A stretch of DNA of 64,000 nucleotides from Clitoria ternatea (Eukaryota; Streptophyta; Magnoliopsida; Fabales; Fabaceae): positions 106,914,718 through 106,978,717 of the forward strand of contig CM075675.1 in NCBI GenBank assembly GCA_037962975.1, read 5' to 3'. Of this stretch, positions 1 through 13,600 are shown piece after piece. The position numbers were made by a program, and so were the translations under genes. Numbering within the stretch: the stretch's first letter is position 1; the number at the start of each line of letters is the position of its first letter. The notes under the pieces were generated by a model. The model was given only the letters and a program-made list of their open reading frames with translations. It did not search any database and was not told where the DNA came from.

Positions 1-2800
1 ACCACCTTCCTCATCATCCTCACCTGTTCCAGGTGCTCGTGTTGGAACTGCAACCTTAGGTCCTTCAAAAATTATGTACAGGTAAAATTGGCTATATATA
101 TATATATATATATAATGAAATGAAATAAATTTACTACACAGTCTACACTTAGTTACTGACTTGATTATTGTCAAAGGTCTCTTTTAGCAGACATTATACA
201 ACCGCAGCACCTCAAGGAGCTATGCTCGGTTCTGGTTCTTGTGTCAGGGCAAGCTGCAAAGACACTCACAGGTTGTTGACATCATACATCTCCCTTGCGC
301 TATTAGTAAAAGTCCATTATATTTTCTTCAATCTTCTTGGTATGAGTTCCTGGTACTAACCTGTAAAAAGTATTTTCCTCTGCTTCTCCCACTTTTCCAC
401 ACTTTTCCTTTTTTTCCATACTAGTCCGAAGTTTGAGGTGTGCTATTTAATGAGTGCTTTATAAATGGAACAATCATGTGTCCTTCAATTTGGGTTGTGT
501 TAAAATTTAAAATACCTTTTGAAACTTTATCAGATAAAACTTTCTTAAACGCAGCTCAAGACCTTAACACATCAGAAAAATGAAAACAGGAAAATGTTAT
601 TCGTATTATTTTTAGCCTGTGTTTAAGGTAAAAACAGGGAGACTAATCCTAAGAGATAGTCTTTATAGTAATCTCTATAATCAAGAATTCAAGATACTAT
701 TAGATATTTGTCTCACACATACATATTATAATAATGTTAATCCTTGTTGAAAGTCCCACATTGTCTAGAGATATGACCAATGAAAAGTATGTAAGATGAG
801 GGTAATCCTCTCTTGTGAGTTAACTTTTAGAATTGAGTTAGGTCTGGTATCTAAATTCAACATGGTACCAGAGCTTATTTTAGATCTGTTATTGGACTAC
901 CCGTATTTGTCCACACTCCATTCCCGAGTGTGGTCGTGTTGTATAAGTCCCATGGGCCACCACCTGTATTTGTCCACACTCTATTCCTGAGTGTGAAAGA
1001 GTGTGTTAATAAGTCTCATAAGTAACTTGTATTTGTACACACCCATTTCTAAGCGTGAAAAGTTGTGTTGAAAGTACCACATTATCTAGAGATATGACTA
1101 ATTAAAAGTATATAAGATGAAGGTAATTCTCATCTTATGAACTAGCATTTAGAATTGAGTTAGACATGATATCCAAGTTTAACAATCCTAATTACCATAA
1201 TTACCCTGTTTGTATTCTTTCTAAAGGGTTCCATTTAATAACTAAATAACTCGAACTCTAGCACACATTATAATTATATTAATCCTAATTACCATGATTA
1301 CCCTATTTATATTCCTTCTAAAGGGTTCCATTTAATAACTAAATAACTCAACTCTAGTTTGTGCATTAGGATAACTATCAAAATTGATGTTGCGGGACCC
1401 AAAATTAAGATACATAAGCAACCTTTTTATTTTATTTAAGAATAGTGTCAGTTTTGTCCGCCTAAAATTTCTGTAATTTGATACAATTATCATCAATAAA
1501 CGACCCATTAAATACTGGTATAAGCTTATAGCCATGGATATTCTGTACTCTTAGATGAATTTTGGGACTCACAACCTTCTAGTTTTATTTTCTCTTGATG
1601 CTTCTTTTTACATACCAAGGGACAGCAGCCTTGTTAATGTATATATCATGGATTTTTTTTTCTCATCAAATATTGTTATTAATATGAACAGACCAGAAAA
1701 TTTTAATGGACCAGCATGCAGATGATCAGACGGAAACTTCCCTTGCATCTTCAACTCAAGAGTTATTACCAAGTCAAAAGGAAGGTCGTGTTGAGAAGGC
1801 TGTTGCTGATGATTGTTCAAGTGCAAACCAAACAGATAAAATCAGCTCAGACAATTCCAGTTCAGATGGCGCTGATGTCTCCAAAGGGAGGCCAATGTCT
1901 CCTGGGACTTTAGCCTTGATGTGTGATGAACAAGATACAATGTTCATGACAGCTGCCTCCCCCATGGGGCCAATGGCCCATGCTTGCAATACATCTTCAC
2001 AATTTCCTTATGGACAAGGAATGACAGAGGTCTATGCTGAGCAAGAAAGGATTGTGTTAACAAAGTTTAGAGATTTTCTCAATAGGGTTATCACCATGGG
2101 AGAAATAAACGGTAAGTTACCATTTGCCTCTGTTTTAGCTATAATTTTACTTAACGGCAGGAGCTTTGGCAAAAAGACCATCACCTTCCATTTTGGCAGT
2201 TAACCCCACAATGGATAATTTTATTATTTCCCTCTTCTTTAGATTATTATGGTTCTGTTAGACTGACTATTAATGTTATACTAGAAGATTAGTACAGAAT
2301 ATGGAAAGGATTGTATCTAAAGCGTGTGGGAAAATCAGTAGCTATATTAGCTATAGAGCAGAGAGACTTAATTTTCTCTGAAGAGCTATTGCTAAGGGAA
2401 GGGGCTTTTCCCTTCACATGTATTCATACTGTAATCCTTCTCCATCAACAAATGTTATTATTTCCAGTTCTCTCAAGAATCTTTATCATCATCTCTGGTA
2501 GAAAATGTATTATTGTATGACTGTTTCATGTATTTTACCATGACTTACTTTATCATTAAAATTGGCTAATTTCTATCCTCATTTTCAGAAACCAAGTGTT
2601 CTTTGGCCAGAACTGAATTAGAGAGTCAAAAGGACCCAATCATCAATGGCATTGGAAATGGCAGTTCTGAAATACTGTGTCCTTCGGGAGGTGCTAGCAA
2701 TGGTGTGACTAAACCTGTTGTTTCACTGCTGACTACAACTTCGGCTGCTAATGTTATTGAAAATGGGGAGATTAAGCTGAAGATTGAAAAAGAGATATGA
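1..2800 (+). CDS. TCX: Tesmin/TSO1-like CXC (CPP family) protein, 3' exons only
   Basis: Partial gene: the two cysteine-rich CXC DNA-binding repeats that define the family must lie upstream of the window. Exons read as: about 1-81 (frame 2, PPSSSSPVPGARVG...), 188-271 (ADIIQPQHLKELCSVLVLVS...), 1692-2111 (MDQHADDQTETS...; includes RPMSPGTLALMCDEQDTMF and QERIVLTKFRDFLNRVI) and 2589-2800 (ETKCSLARTELESQ..., stop TGA). The last three join in phase through GT-AG introns. SPGTLALMCDEQDTMF and the QE.IVLTKFRD helix are typical of the C-terminal half of TCX5/TCX6-like proteins, which act as nuclear transcription regulators (DREAM-like complexes). The join of exon 1 to exon 188-271 is unsettled: the strong donor at 81 leaves a different phase from the one the next exon needs; a weaker donor at 59 would fit. 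The intron 272-1691 holds a TRIM element. Confidence 0.85.
93..114. repeat. (TA)n microsatellite in TCX intron
   Basis: About ten TA dinucleotides directly after the donor of the first visible intron. Simple repeat, no other signal. Confidence 0.9.
745..1184 (+). mobile_element. TRIM (terminal-repeat retrotransposon in miniature)
   Basis: A complete 440 bp element. The 5' LTR is 745-862 and the 3' LTR 1066-1184; both begin TGTTGAAAGT and end in AACA, and they are clearly homologous although diverged. Directly after the 5' LTR lies TGGTACCAGAGC (863-874), one base off the usual plant tRNA-iMet primer-binding site TGGTATCAGAGC. The element is flanked by a 5 bp target-site duplication ATCCT (740-744 and 1185-1189). 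The roughly 200 bp internal part has no coding capacity; it holds three diverged copies of a motif around TGTATTTGTCCACACTC. It lies in an intron of the TCX gene in sense orientation. It would depend on enzymes from other elements for mobility. Confidence 0.88.
1184..1358 (+). repeat. Tandem duplication in TCX intron
   Basis: About 78 bp beginning AATCCTAATTACCAT and ending in ACTCTAG at 1184-1261 recurs at 1281-1358 with a few substitutions. The sequence left of the TRIM (about 713-744) resembles the spacer 1262-1285, so the TRIM appears to have landed in one copy of an older tandem duplication. Confidence 0.7.
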
Positions 2801-5800
2801 GAATAATCTAACTTATAAGGATGCGCAGAGATTCTATTGAAAGGAAAAATAAGAATGTCTTCAAGGTATACCACCGCTTCTCTGTAATATTATATTACAG
2901 AAACATTGCTTTTTCTTCGTTTTCTGGCTTCTCTGAAGGGTCTGTTAAGCATGCAGGCCCACCGTTAGCCCCGTGTAGGATAATTTTTTTTATCAATTTT
3001 CTTTCTCTAATTTGGCCATTTATACATATTTAAATTAATTTTTCAGCTTCAACATTGCTTTATAGCGATGCTTGTAAATTGCTGAGTTATAACTTCATAA
3101 AGTATATTGCTTAGAGTTTTTTGTTGAATGACTTTCATCGGTTTTATTGGAGAATACAGGTTCCAAACTAATGCAGGGATTTTTCCAAGTTTCCCTCTTT
3201 GTTCGTTAGTCATTATTGTATCATTGTTTTGCCAATAATGTTCAAGCGTGGGTTTAAGCTCTGTAATAATTCAATAAGCTGTTGTTACTGACTTTGGCTG
3301 CCATTCAGTGTATAAACTATGAAGTTTTAGATTTGGAATTTTGTTGTCCATTATTTTGAAGAGGTTAATAGCCTCGTTTATTGTTATCGGTAGGAGCAAT
3401 TAAGTTCATGTTGAATTAAGTTCTTTCCCTATTTTTTCCTCATATTTGAGATTGAGTTGCGTATAACCATTATGAGTGACAAGATTTTTTCTACTAATAT
3501 TTAATGTGTTCCTTGATACTCCAACAACGAGATTATGAGTTAAGCTATAATATAATCTACTTATTTGGTGGTATAATGACATTATTAATTGAAAGCATAA
3601 AAGTGTTTATAACTTACCAAATTTATAAATTTATATGTAAAATTATTTTTAAAAAATCTTCAAAATAATGAAATACTTTTAATAATGATATTTTTAAAAT
3701 GGAGTTAAGAAAAAAATTGTTTAGATGATTTTAAAAAATCAATTTTAAGAACATATATGCAAGTATATTTTTTAAGAAAAATTAAGATAGAATGTTTGAT
3801 TCATTTCCACAAACTACAAATGTGAGTTTAAATAGAAAGAAGGTAATTTTGCAAATGAATAACAAATGTTCTACTTAAACTAGAAACCAATAAATAAGAA
3901 ATAACTATGCTTCTCACAAAATATATAAATTTAACTCCATTATAATAAATCACAATTTTCAACTCCCAAATTTAACTCAGCGTAGGTTATTGCAATACTA
4001 CTTTTTATCGTTTTAACTAAATATAAAATTTCTAGTTCAAACTCGAATGAAAATATATTTATATTAAAACCTAGTAAGGTTTAACAAAATCAACACAATT
4101 GACAAATAATTAGGTTCATTAAGTATACTTTAGAGATTCAAATTCTGCGGTGTGTATAAAAAAGACCTTGTTGAGAGAGACAATACCTACTTTAATGATT
4201 TCTACATCTCAAAGGGATTTGTCTTCAACTTTTGGTTGAAGCACATATGACTCTTACCAAACTTAAAGCCAAACAAAGTATATTTAACAACAAAAAGTAC
4301 TAACTTGTTAGCTAAAATCAACTATCCACTAGTATAACATGATTTCATGCTAAACAAACATTAGGTAAAATCAAAATGCGTACTAAACTCATTGAAAATC
4401 AATTTATACTTTTCTTGAGCGTCAAACAAAGGAAATTCCACGTTAATCTCAATAATGACATTGGGTTTGGGTATAAAGAATCTAGAATAGTTTAACATGG
4501 TACTTTTGAAAAAAATGGAGGTAGAGAAAGAGATTGGAGTCTTGTAGGAAGTTTTAAAGGCAAAGTATGTTAATGTTAACATAGATGGGAGAATAGGATT
4601 TTTGTTAAAGGATTAAGGTGGTGGACTAATTAGGTAAAAGTAACTTTTTTGTAAAGATGAATGTGATTGGTTTAAAGAAAATGCCAAGAAGGTGTTAGGT
4701 AAAGGTGAGAAGACTCTTTTTTGGAAAGAACTTTGAATTAGGGAGGTATCAAAAGGTGGTATGCTTATTTGTATATGATACCACTTCAGTAATGACTCAA
4801 TATGTAATTTCTACTTCTTCAATAACAAAGGGCCCTGATGTTCAAGTTGAACTCTGATAAGATTTATTCTCTAAGGGTTGAGATTTGGTGTTCAACTATA
4901 AGATACTCCAATGTTTAAGTCAGTAAAGAATATTGAAACTTAAGCTAAGGAATCAGAATAAATGCACCTTTGTGCATTGAATGATTTGTATATAGAGTTT
5001 GGAGAGTGAATTTTGTAATGATGACATTGTTGGTGCATTTTCGGTAAATTATGAAAAAAGATTGTCATTCACTCAATAAATTTTTGACACATATATAGGT
5101 GCTATTCGATATGACAATCAGTGTAGTAGTGATCCTATAGTATACTGGTCTAAACTTGGTTACCGGTGTGGGAACTGATACGATGTAATGCTCTTGTATT
5201 CTTGTATAGGTATATGTGAAAGGTTTCATATCAATTTGGACACATGGATACTAGTATCAGAATCAAATCCAAATCAAAATGATATGTTGAGTAGGGAGAA
5301 TAAGAGGTTGTTGTAGCAAAAGGAGAATCTAGTGGTAAGCATGGGTAAGTGGGAAGATGGAAATGAGGGAGAGAATAGTTCAAATAGGAAAAGGATATGC
5401 TACATAATTTTTTGCAAGACCTTGCTGCAATCAGGCCTAGGGAAGGTGTAAAGGACTTCTGGTGGGAGCTTATTCTTTTACAGTGCAACAACTTATTCTT
5501 GGATCTTTTACGATGCAGTTAGCTTATTCTTTGCAGCAACAACATATGCAAAGTCTAACATTTATATGTCATATTTTGGTTGAAGTCGGTACCTTCAAAA
5601 GTGACCATTTTTGGGTGGTAGTTACAAACGAAAGACAACTTGATAGAGAAGAGTTTTACAAGAAAGTGACAATAGTTGTACTTTGTGTGATGAATCCCTA
5701 GAAACAAGTATACATGTTTTGTTCTCTTGTTGCAACTCATGAAATTTGGCAGATCATGTTTTGTTCTCTTGGTGCAAGATCTTCCTTGCATGATGCCTTC

Positions 5801-7624
5801 AGAATTTAATCCAAAACACAGGATTGATGGCTAGGCAAATAACTAAGGTAATTCTAATAATTATTTAGTTTGTAACTATTTAGTCTAATATGGTTTTACA
5901 ACAACAACATTGATTTAAAAAAGAAAAAGATGATTTTAAACATACCATTCTAGAATTAATCAAATTTAGATGTTTGTCTTAGTTTTAAGACTAAAGGATA
6001 TGAATTCTCTTTCCTAGACTTATATGAAGAACCTCTTATTTATCTTGAATTTTAATTCTCTTTCCTTTCGTAGATATATGAGTTTAGATGCCTCTTATAT
6101 TTCTTTAATATATCAACATTGAAGATGCACATTGAAAATCAATTAACGAGAAACAACAAACAATTCTTTTCCTTCTAACTGAATGTTTTGTTATACAATC
6201 CATTCTGCAAAATTGAAAAATGGACCCATTCCATTCAATGGAACTTAGGAAGCATGAAACTTTAATGTTCACCATTGATTTCTCAGTTGCGTTCTCTTTT
6301 AACTGTAAAACAAACATACTCTAAAATTTCATTTTATTTTGTAGGTAAAGGTGAGAATATAATTTTGGGAAACGAAATTGAACATATTGTTATTTTAGCT
6401 AGAAAGAAAGCAAAACTTATTATATTTCGCATCCTAGAACATTCAACATGCTCAATACTTGACTTTCTCATAGGCGTGACTTTGACCTTGGAGTGGATGA
6501 AGCAGATGCACTCTGCAACCAATACAACAAAACAACGTTAAGTACTTGATCTTGTTAATGTAGACAGATAAGCAGCTATGCTAGTACATAATTTAAATTA
6601 TTGAAAATTTCCCATGTTCCCTAAACAGGTTTGAATAATTTCAAGGACTCAATCATACACATAAACTAAATAGGGGTTTAATTGTAAGTACATATAAATA
6701 AAATTGAATAAATTCTCATGTTAGTCCTTGAAATTGTATGGATCTGTACTTTAATCCATGAGATTTTAAAATCTCAAATTAATCCCTGACATTGCAAAAT
6801 GTTATTAATTTAGTCCTTTTGTGCTATGTTTTTTACTGTCGTTTACATTTAAAAAAGACTAAACTGAATGTCGTTTTGTAAAATTAGAGACTAAATTGAG
6901 ATTTTAAATTTTCCGGACAAAAATGTAAGACTCATCCAATCTTGATTACCAATTTCTAGGTTTACTCAAATCAAATATATGCCAAGACTAGGGCTCATAG
7001 AAAGGAGAAAAACATTTAGATGAAGTTCCTTGCATCCTTCTCATTAAGTGATGACACCTGAATATTTATTTAGAATTCTACAATGCATATTTAATTAAAC
7101 ATTTGTTATTGGAAAAAATATTCATCTGTTGTTACTCGTTACTTGCATGAAGAATCCCATGACAGGGATATACAAGTAACATGATCTTAGTCTTCTCCTA
7201 ATATAAATGCACCCCATTCAAACATAATTTTAGTCTAATCAGAATTTAGTGACCCTAAAATGAGATTTTATGCTTCTCCACATTCATACCAAATTTTCCA
7301 ATAAAAGTTAGTTTTATCTGTTTAGATATCCAAGGTTCATGTTATCACCAGATAAAAAATCTCATGATTTTTCATGTACTCAACAAATTTGTAGTTCTTA
7401 GAATCATGATGGAGATTTATTATCTGGTGATGCATTAGTTATCACTCTCCGGAAATCCCATAATAGTGATTTGTCATATATCTATATGTAGATAATGAGG
7501 TTTGGCACATCATGTTAAATTGAAAAATATCCAATAAACATACAAACTCATGTGTAAATTAAGTATCCTATGTTGGTCTCCTTGCCCTACCTAACTAAAA
7601 GAATGAGAATGAGAAAACTGAATT
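2801..7624. other. TCX 3' UTR and convergent intergenic region
   Basis: The first few hundred bases after the TCX stop are probably 3' UTR; CAAG|GTATAC at 2867 and TTTTTCAG at 3046 could bound a 3'UTR intron. The rest is AT-rich without a convincing gene. Around 6690-6960 there is a repeat-like stretch with paired sense and antisense forms of 'tagtcc...ggactaa', as in many plant dispersed repeats. The region should contain the 3' UTR and last exon of the MFP gene (read leftward), but no last exon was found. Short open frames here show no recognisable protein. Confidence 0.5.
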
Positions 7625-7663
7625 TCATAAATTTGAATAGAAAATAAAGAACATGCATCTTAC

Positions 7664-10600
7664 CAAAGGAATGCCTTTAATTGCTCTTTCTTCCAAAAAC
7701 CTTGATGGCTTATAGAAGTTACCATATAATTGTGCCCATTTTTTCAGGCTGGTGTAAACATGATTAGCCCCAACCAGATCTGCCCAGAAAACAATGCCAC
7801 CCCTGCCAAAGAAAGCGATTGCAACGAGACACAAGTTAAACAAGAAGGCAGACTTATAAATCATGTAAATATGCTCAAAACACAAATGTTTGATTAGAAA
7901 TACGAGGATCATGGGACATTATCAGTTCTACATTCTGCAGATGAAAATATTACTGATTACACATTTCATCAGAGCTTGATTGAACTAGACAATTGTGTTT
8001 TGCAACTTGGATACAATTTTCTGCAGATGAAAATATTACTGATTACACATTTCATCAGAGCTTGATTGAACAAGACAATTGTGTTTTGCAACTTGGATAC
8101 AAGTGCATGTTATGAGGAGTTCAAACAGTTTACTGATTATTATATCTAACTATGTAATAATGTAACAACCATGTCTTTTTTCTTTATAATGCCTATTCTT
8201 ACTAAGTCATGCACTTCAGTGATCCATGGTTGATGAATAATAGGCATGTATACTGCTCAAAGCACAAATGCTGAACTAAGAACCAATTAACAATCATATC
8301 ACTCACAATTAGGAAGTAGCATCTTTTGGCTTTCTATACCACCACTTTTTGTGTTTTTCATTTTTGTTTCAATTTCGTATCATTTATTGCTCTTTATTCC
8401 CTAATTGCCACTCTGTTATTTTGAAGTTTGTACTTACTCGGCTATGTCTCATTGGTTCCCTTTCTTAGTCATGTCAATTTAAAAGAAATTTTAAAAAAAA
8501 GAAGGAAAGCCAACCGGTAATTTGGGAAACTCATTCCAAGAACAGATGCAATGTCAAGGTCTGATGCTCGAATAACAACCCCCTCATCTAAAACACGGCA
8601 CGCCTCATTCACTACTGGAAAGAGTATCATCTCCACAATCTCTTGATCAGTAACAGATATAGGCTGTTTAAATACAACAAATATTATTAGTTTCCATTCA
8701 CAAGTGAGAAAGGAAACTTGGATTAAAATTCACTAGGATGGTAATAAATAACACTATCAACTTCGATGCAAGATTAATATAGAAGGGAGTCTTTATATGA
8801 CAGTGTAAAATAAAACAACCTTTCCACTAGGCATAATATTGCTAAGTCTTCTAGACTCCTCAATCAATGGTAGCACTGAAGGATCAGGTTTTGGCCCGCT
8901 ACCCTTTTCATAAATGTAGTACCCTTTCCCATTGTTTTTGCCTGATGACACAGAGATGGCCAACAACAGAAAACATCAGTTACATGCTGGCATATTTGTC
9001 CCCTGTATAAAAGAAAATGAGATATATTAAAAAGGATATTGATTTGCTATTTACCATTTCGCCCACTTTTAATCAAAAGATGAAGCAGTGGACTTTTAAA
9101 ACTGCGATCAGGAAATGCGCCAGAAAATTCTTTTCCAACTGCTACAGCAACTCCATAGCCAGCCAAGTCTTGAAGCCTGCAAGTCATAGAAAGCTTAAAT
9201 TCATACTATAGAACCACAGTCCACAGTGCGAGACTTAATGCTCGGTTCCTCACACCAATGGAAATCATTAGATTTGTTTATGTCAATGCTTTATTCTAGC
9301 ATGCTGTTGCTGACATAAAACTTAGTAGACCATTTCAAAATGCCACATTAACCTTAAATGGTTTCTATGAGTAACATAGATCAAACTAGACACCTGAAGA
9401 TAGCTATAGCATTGTTGCCACATGCATAATCTTAATTTACGTGTGCATGTGTTGGGGATGCAGGGAAGAGGGTTAATATTGATTAAGAATTCAATGAAAG
9501 TGTAACGTCTTAATTGACATATATCATGGAAAATACAGAAATCCCAAGATTAGAGAAGAGGATTACTGGAAAGGACCCATGGGAAGGCCAAAACTTTTTA
9601 TCAATCTGTCGATTCTGTAAGGATCCACGCCCAAGTTGACCAACAAATGGGCACCTTGTGAGTATGGGAAGAATGTTCTATTCACTGCAAAACCAGTGCA
9701 GTTACCCACCACAACAGGAGTCTTTTTTATGATTTTTCCAACTGCCATGAGATCAAGAATCACTTGTGCAGAAGTTTTATCAGTCCGTACAATCTCCAAA
9801 AGTGGCATAATGTGAGCAGGACTGCACATCAAGAAGTTATGTTAGAACGCATCCACAAAACATGCTTCAAACAGTTATTTAAAACAAGATCCTCATCCAG
9901 GAGACAAATGTAATTTAGTATCTAAGCTTTGGGACATCAACTACCAGAATTCATAAAATGCTACACCATATGGCAGGTTTATACAGAGTTACATTCATTC
10001 AGAGTAACATGGCAATTACAACCTGGGGTAATTCACTTGGTTGACCTTGGGTAATTCACTTAAGAGGACATGGCAATTGCAACCTATGATCAGCTTCAGA
10101 CATTAAGCTCTCATGGTGTTTTCCTTAAGAGGACTACTCTAAGCTTAGAGCCCTTATATGAAAAAGTTACTACCTCCGGTTCCAAATATAAGCAAATATA
10201 ACTAACTTCACACATATTAAGAATAGTAGTTGGAGGTAGTTATTTGCATTAATATTACCACATATTTGATTTAATTTTCTAAAATGCCCTTAGTATCATT
10301 TATTATATAAAGAATTAGTGGCCTTCGAAATATATATGATGAGGACATATTTGGTAAACAAGCATTTAATGACATTGGGAAAGTCTAATTTTGCTTATAT
10401 TAAGGGACCAAAAAATTCCACTAAAATTTGCTTATATTTGGAACTAGAGGTAGTACTATCATGTAAACCTGGGGTAATTCACTTGGTTGACCAAGCAAGT
10501 ATATCAAGGATGAATCTAAAGAAATGATCTGCTGCCACCATAGATCAAACATACTATCCACATAAATTTGCAAGACAATAATTACGTTCTATCCCATCCC

Positions 10601-13600
10601 AAGAAGTAGCATTGATGCCAACAGGGTATAAAATGTGCAGTCAACTTATCATAAAATCATAACAAACAAAGACAAATAATTCAAGCATGGTATTTGTTTT
10701 TCTTCTCAGAACAACACTCTTTCCATAAATCAGGGACTTGAAAAAAAGAATCATGTTTCACTTTAAAATGAAAGGCAACAAGACAAAAGAGTTTAATAAC
10801 CTGAAAAAATGAGCACCCACAATGCGATCATGAGATCTGGTCTTTTCACCAACAATGTTAAGATCAATAGTTGACGTGTTTGTGGCTAAAATGCAGTGTG
10901 GAGGACAAATCTTCTCAAGATCACTAAATATAGTTTGTTTAAGATTGATATTTTCAATTACAGCCTGCAAACAGAGAATTCCAATTAACTTTCAACAGAC
11001 AAGATGGGATAAGAAATGTTATATATTTCCTTCGTGTACAAGGTGTTCAGTACTGTGAAACTGAGGAAATGAACTTAATAAGTATTTATAACAAAAACAC
11101 TTGACCAATTTTTTTAAAGGATCCAAGTTCCAATGTTTTAAACCATGTCAACTATTTTCCAAGTAAAATAAAAAGGACTACAGGCAACCAACCTCAATGA
11201 CCATGTCCACATCTTTAAATTCTGCATAATCCAGAACACCTTTAAGCAGTGACAGAGCTCCATCTGCTTTCTGTTTTGTCAACTTTCCTCTTTTTACTAA
11301 ACCCTGAACATTTGCTGTCATACAAAATAAAACAAAAATTTATCAAATAAATTATTACACAATTATCATATGTATACTTGTAAATTGATAAATCTGAATA
11401 TATTTCAAAGTTGTACTTGATCAATGTACAACATACGGTTTATAGACACTAATCTCACTAAAAAAAGGAAATTATTAAATACAAAATATTCCTATTTACA
11501 AGGAAAGAATCTGCCACAATCATATCATACATAAATAAAACAAATCAGAGAATAATCTTGCACCAAATTAGGAAATATTTTCTCAACATGTATTAAGGAA
11601 AAGAGTAGTTTACACTTTCCATAAAGGCCTTCTTCCATTTCATTAAAAAGTTGAGTAACTTATATTTAGAAAATGATGCTGCCAAAGTTGTAATAACAAG
11701 TCCTTCACATTTGCGGTGTAATATAGCTAAGAGCCTTAAGATGTAAACATGATTCACTAGCAATTAAATTATTTATATATACTAGTCAATGTCCCAAAAA
11801 TGCACTATCAATGATTTGTATATTAAAGCAACCATTAAAAGAAAGTTCATTTCATGTTAAAAAAGCCCAGGCTATAGAAGACAATACTTATAGCAACTAA
11901 TCACCAACATCGACAAGTTATCAATGAATCTTCTATGTCCAATTATTCCTACATCATTCACATGACCAGAATAATCACCTTCTATTGTTTTTATCCCCTT
12001 CAGAAGATATTCAGAATTGATTTCCTTGAGAATAACATGAACATTTCCTAGTATAAGAGCTGTAGCAATGCCAGAACCCATTAGACCTCCCCCGATAACA
12101 GCAGTTTTTTTCACATTTCTTGGCTTAAGGCCAACATCAGTTACACCAGGCACCTGCCAAAAGACAGTATTCAAGGAATCATGAATACATTAAACATACC
12201 TGAGTACACAACCGGTCATTTCCTTAACTTCAGAACTGAGAAGATAATCCATATTAAAAATTAATCCAATGGAATTCTGGTTTATCACTTATTTATTTGG
12301 AGCATACTGTCAACTACAATGAGGACCATGAACTATGGCCTAAGAGTGAAAACCATACCAAGAATTTTCTTTTCTTAAAGATCATATAATTGTTAACAAA
12401 ATAACAAGCTCTTCCACAGCATAAAGCAGAATCAGCTAAAGCACTAAACCATTTTTTTAGAAATATATAAAGGAAAACTCTATCTTTTCAATGAGATTTA
12501 AGCTGATACATAAATATATAAATAAGTTCTATATGTCTCAAAGTACAGTTTTACTAATAGTGGACATCTAGTCCCTACGAGAAAAGAAAATATGGTTCAG
12601 ATTCCAGCATACAAGGAGGGGTGGTCATGTTTAGCCTTGTACCTTTGATATCGCCCTCTGAGTAAAGAAGACATTAATTAAACCTTTTGAGGTGTCAGAT
12701 ACAACTAATTTCTTGAATACTTCTGCCTCCTGCAATCAGCTTTTACTTATTAGCTTATTCATAAACCGAATCAACTCATCACAAGTTACACAAAACAGGT
12801 ATACTGTGAATGCTACACATAAGATAATTTTTTTAAAAAAAAGCTCTCTCTAACTCCAAAACAATATAACAAGAACCGAGAAAATAAAAAATGGACAGAA
12901 GAAAGCACATATTTCCAACAGAACAAAGACAAACATAGAACTAATAATACCCTTAGAACTCCACTGTAGCCTCCATGAACTATTCCATGCTCAATCACAT
13001 CAATGCAAGCCTGCTGCTGGGGCAAATGTGGAGCAGTCTTCTTCACATGCTGTCTGGCATTTTTCAACACTTCACGTGCTTCAGACAAGGAACCAAGTTT
13101 GTCTGTCCGATGAAGTGACCGAATCCATGGTTTGCGCCTCTCTCCAATTTCAAGTGCCCACAGCCGAGATACCTTTAGTAACTCCTCAGATGACACAATA
13201 TCATCAATAAGTCCTAGTTTCTTCCCTTCTTCTGACAAGATTGGCTTAGATGTCTGCAAGAAATGCAAACAAAATAAGATCTCCAGTCTTCTTTATTCTT
13301 ATATCCCACCATTACTAAACAAGTTTCAGGTTCATCTACTGCAGTGAAAATGCAACCGAAGTTTAAACAATAAAAAATAACCGCAAACATGTTACCAGCA
13401 TCATTTCCACAGCTTTAGAAAGCCCAGCAAGCCTTGGAAGACGTTGTGTACCTTTTAAAATTACAATTTTTTGTTAACATTTCAGCAAGTGCTACTAAAT
13501 GTCAAAAAGTCCCATACTGCAAAACTCAATTACTGAATACATGTGCATGCAAATGTAGTTACCTCCAAATCCGGGAATAATACCCAGTGTCAGCTCTGGC

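Noticed and set aside
12813..13268. 151-codon minus-strand frame taken as one exon
   Set aside because: The conserved MFP sequence ends at GGYSGVLR and resumes in phase at 12729; the tail after the donor at 12951 is intron read-through.
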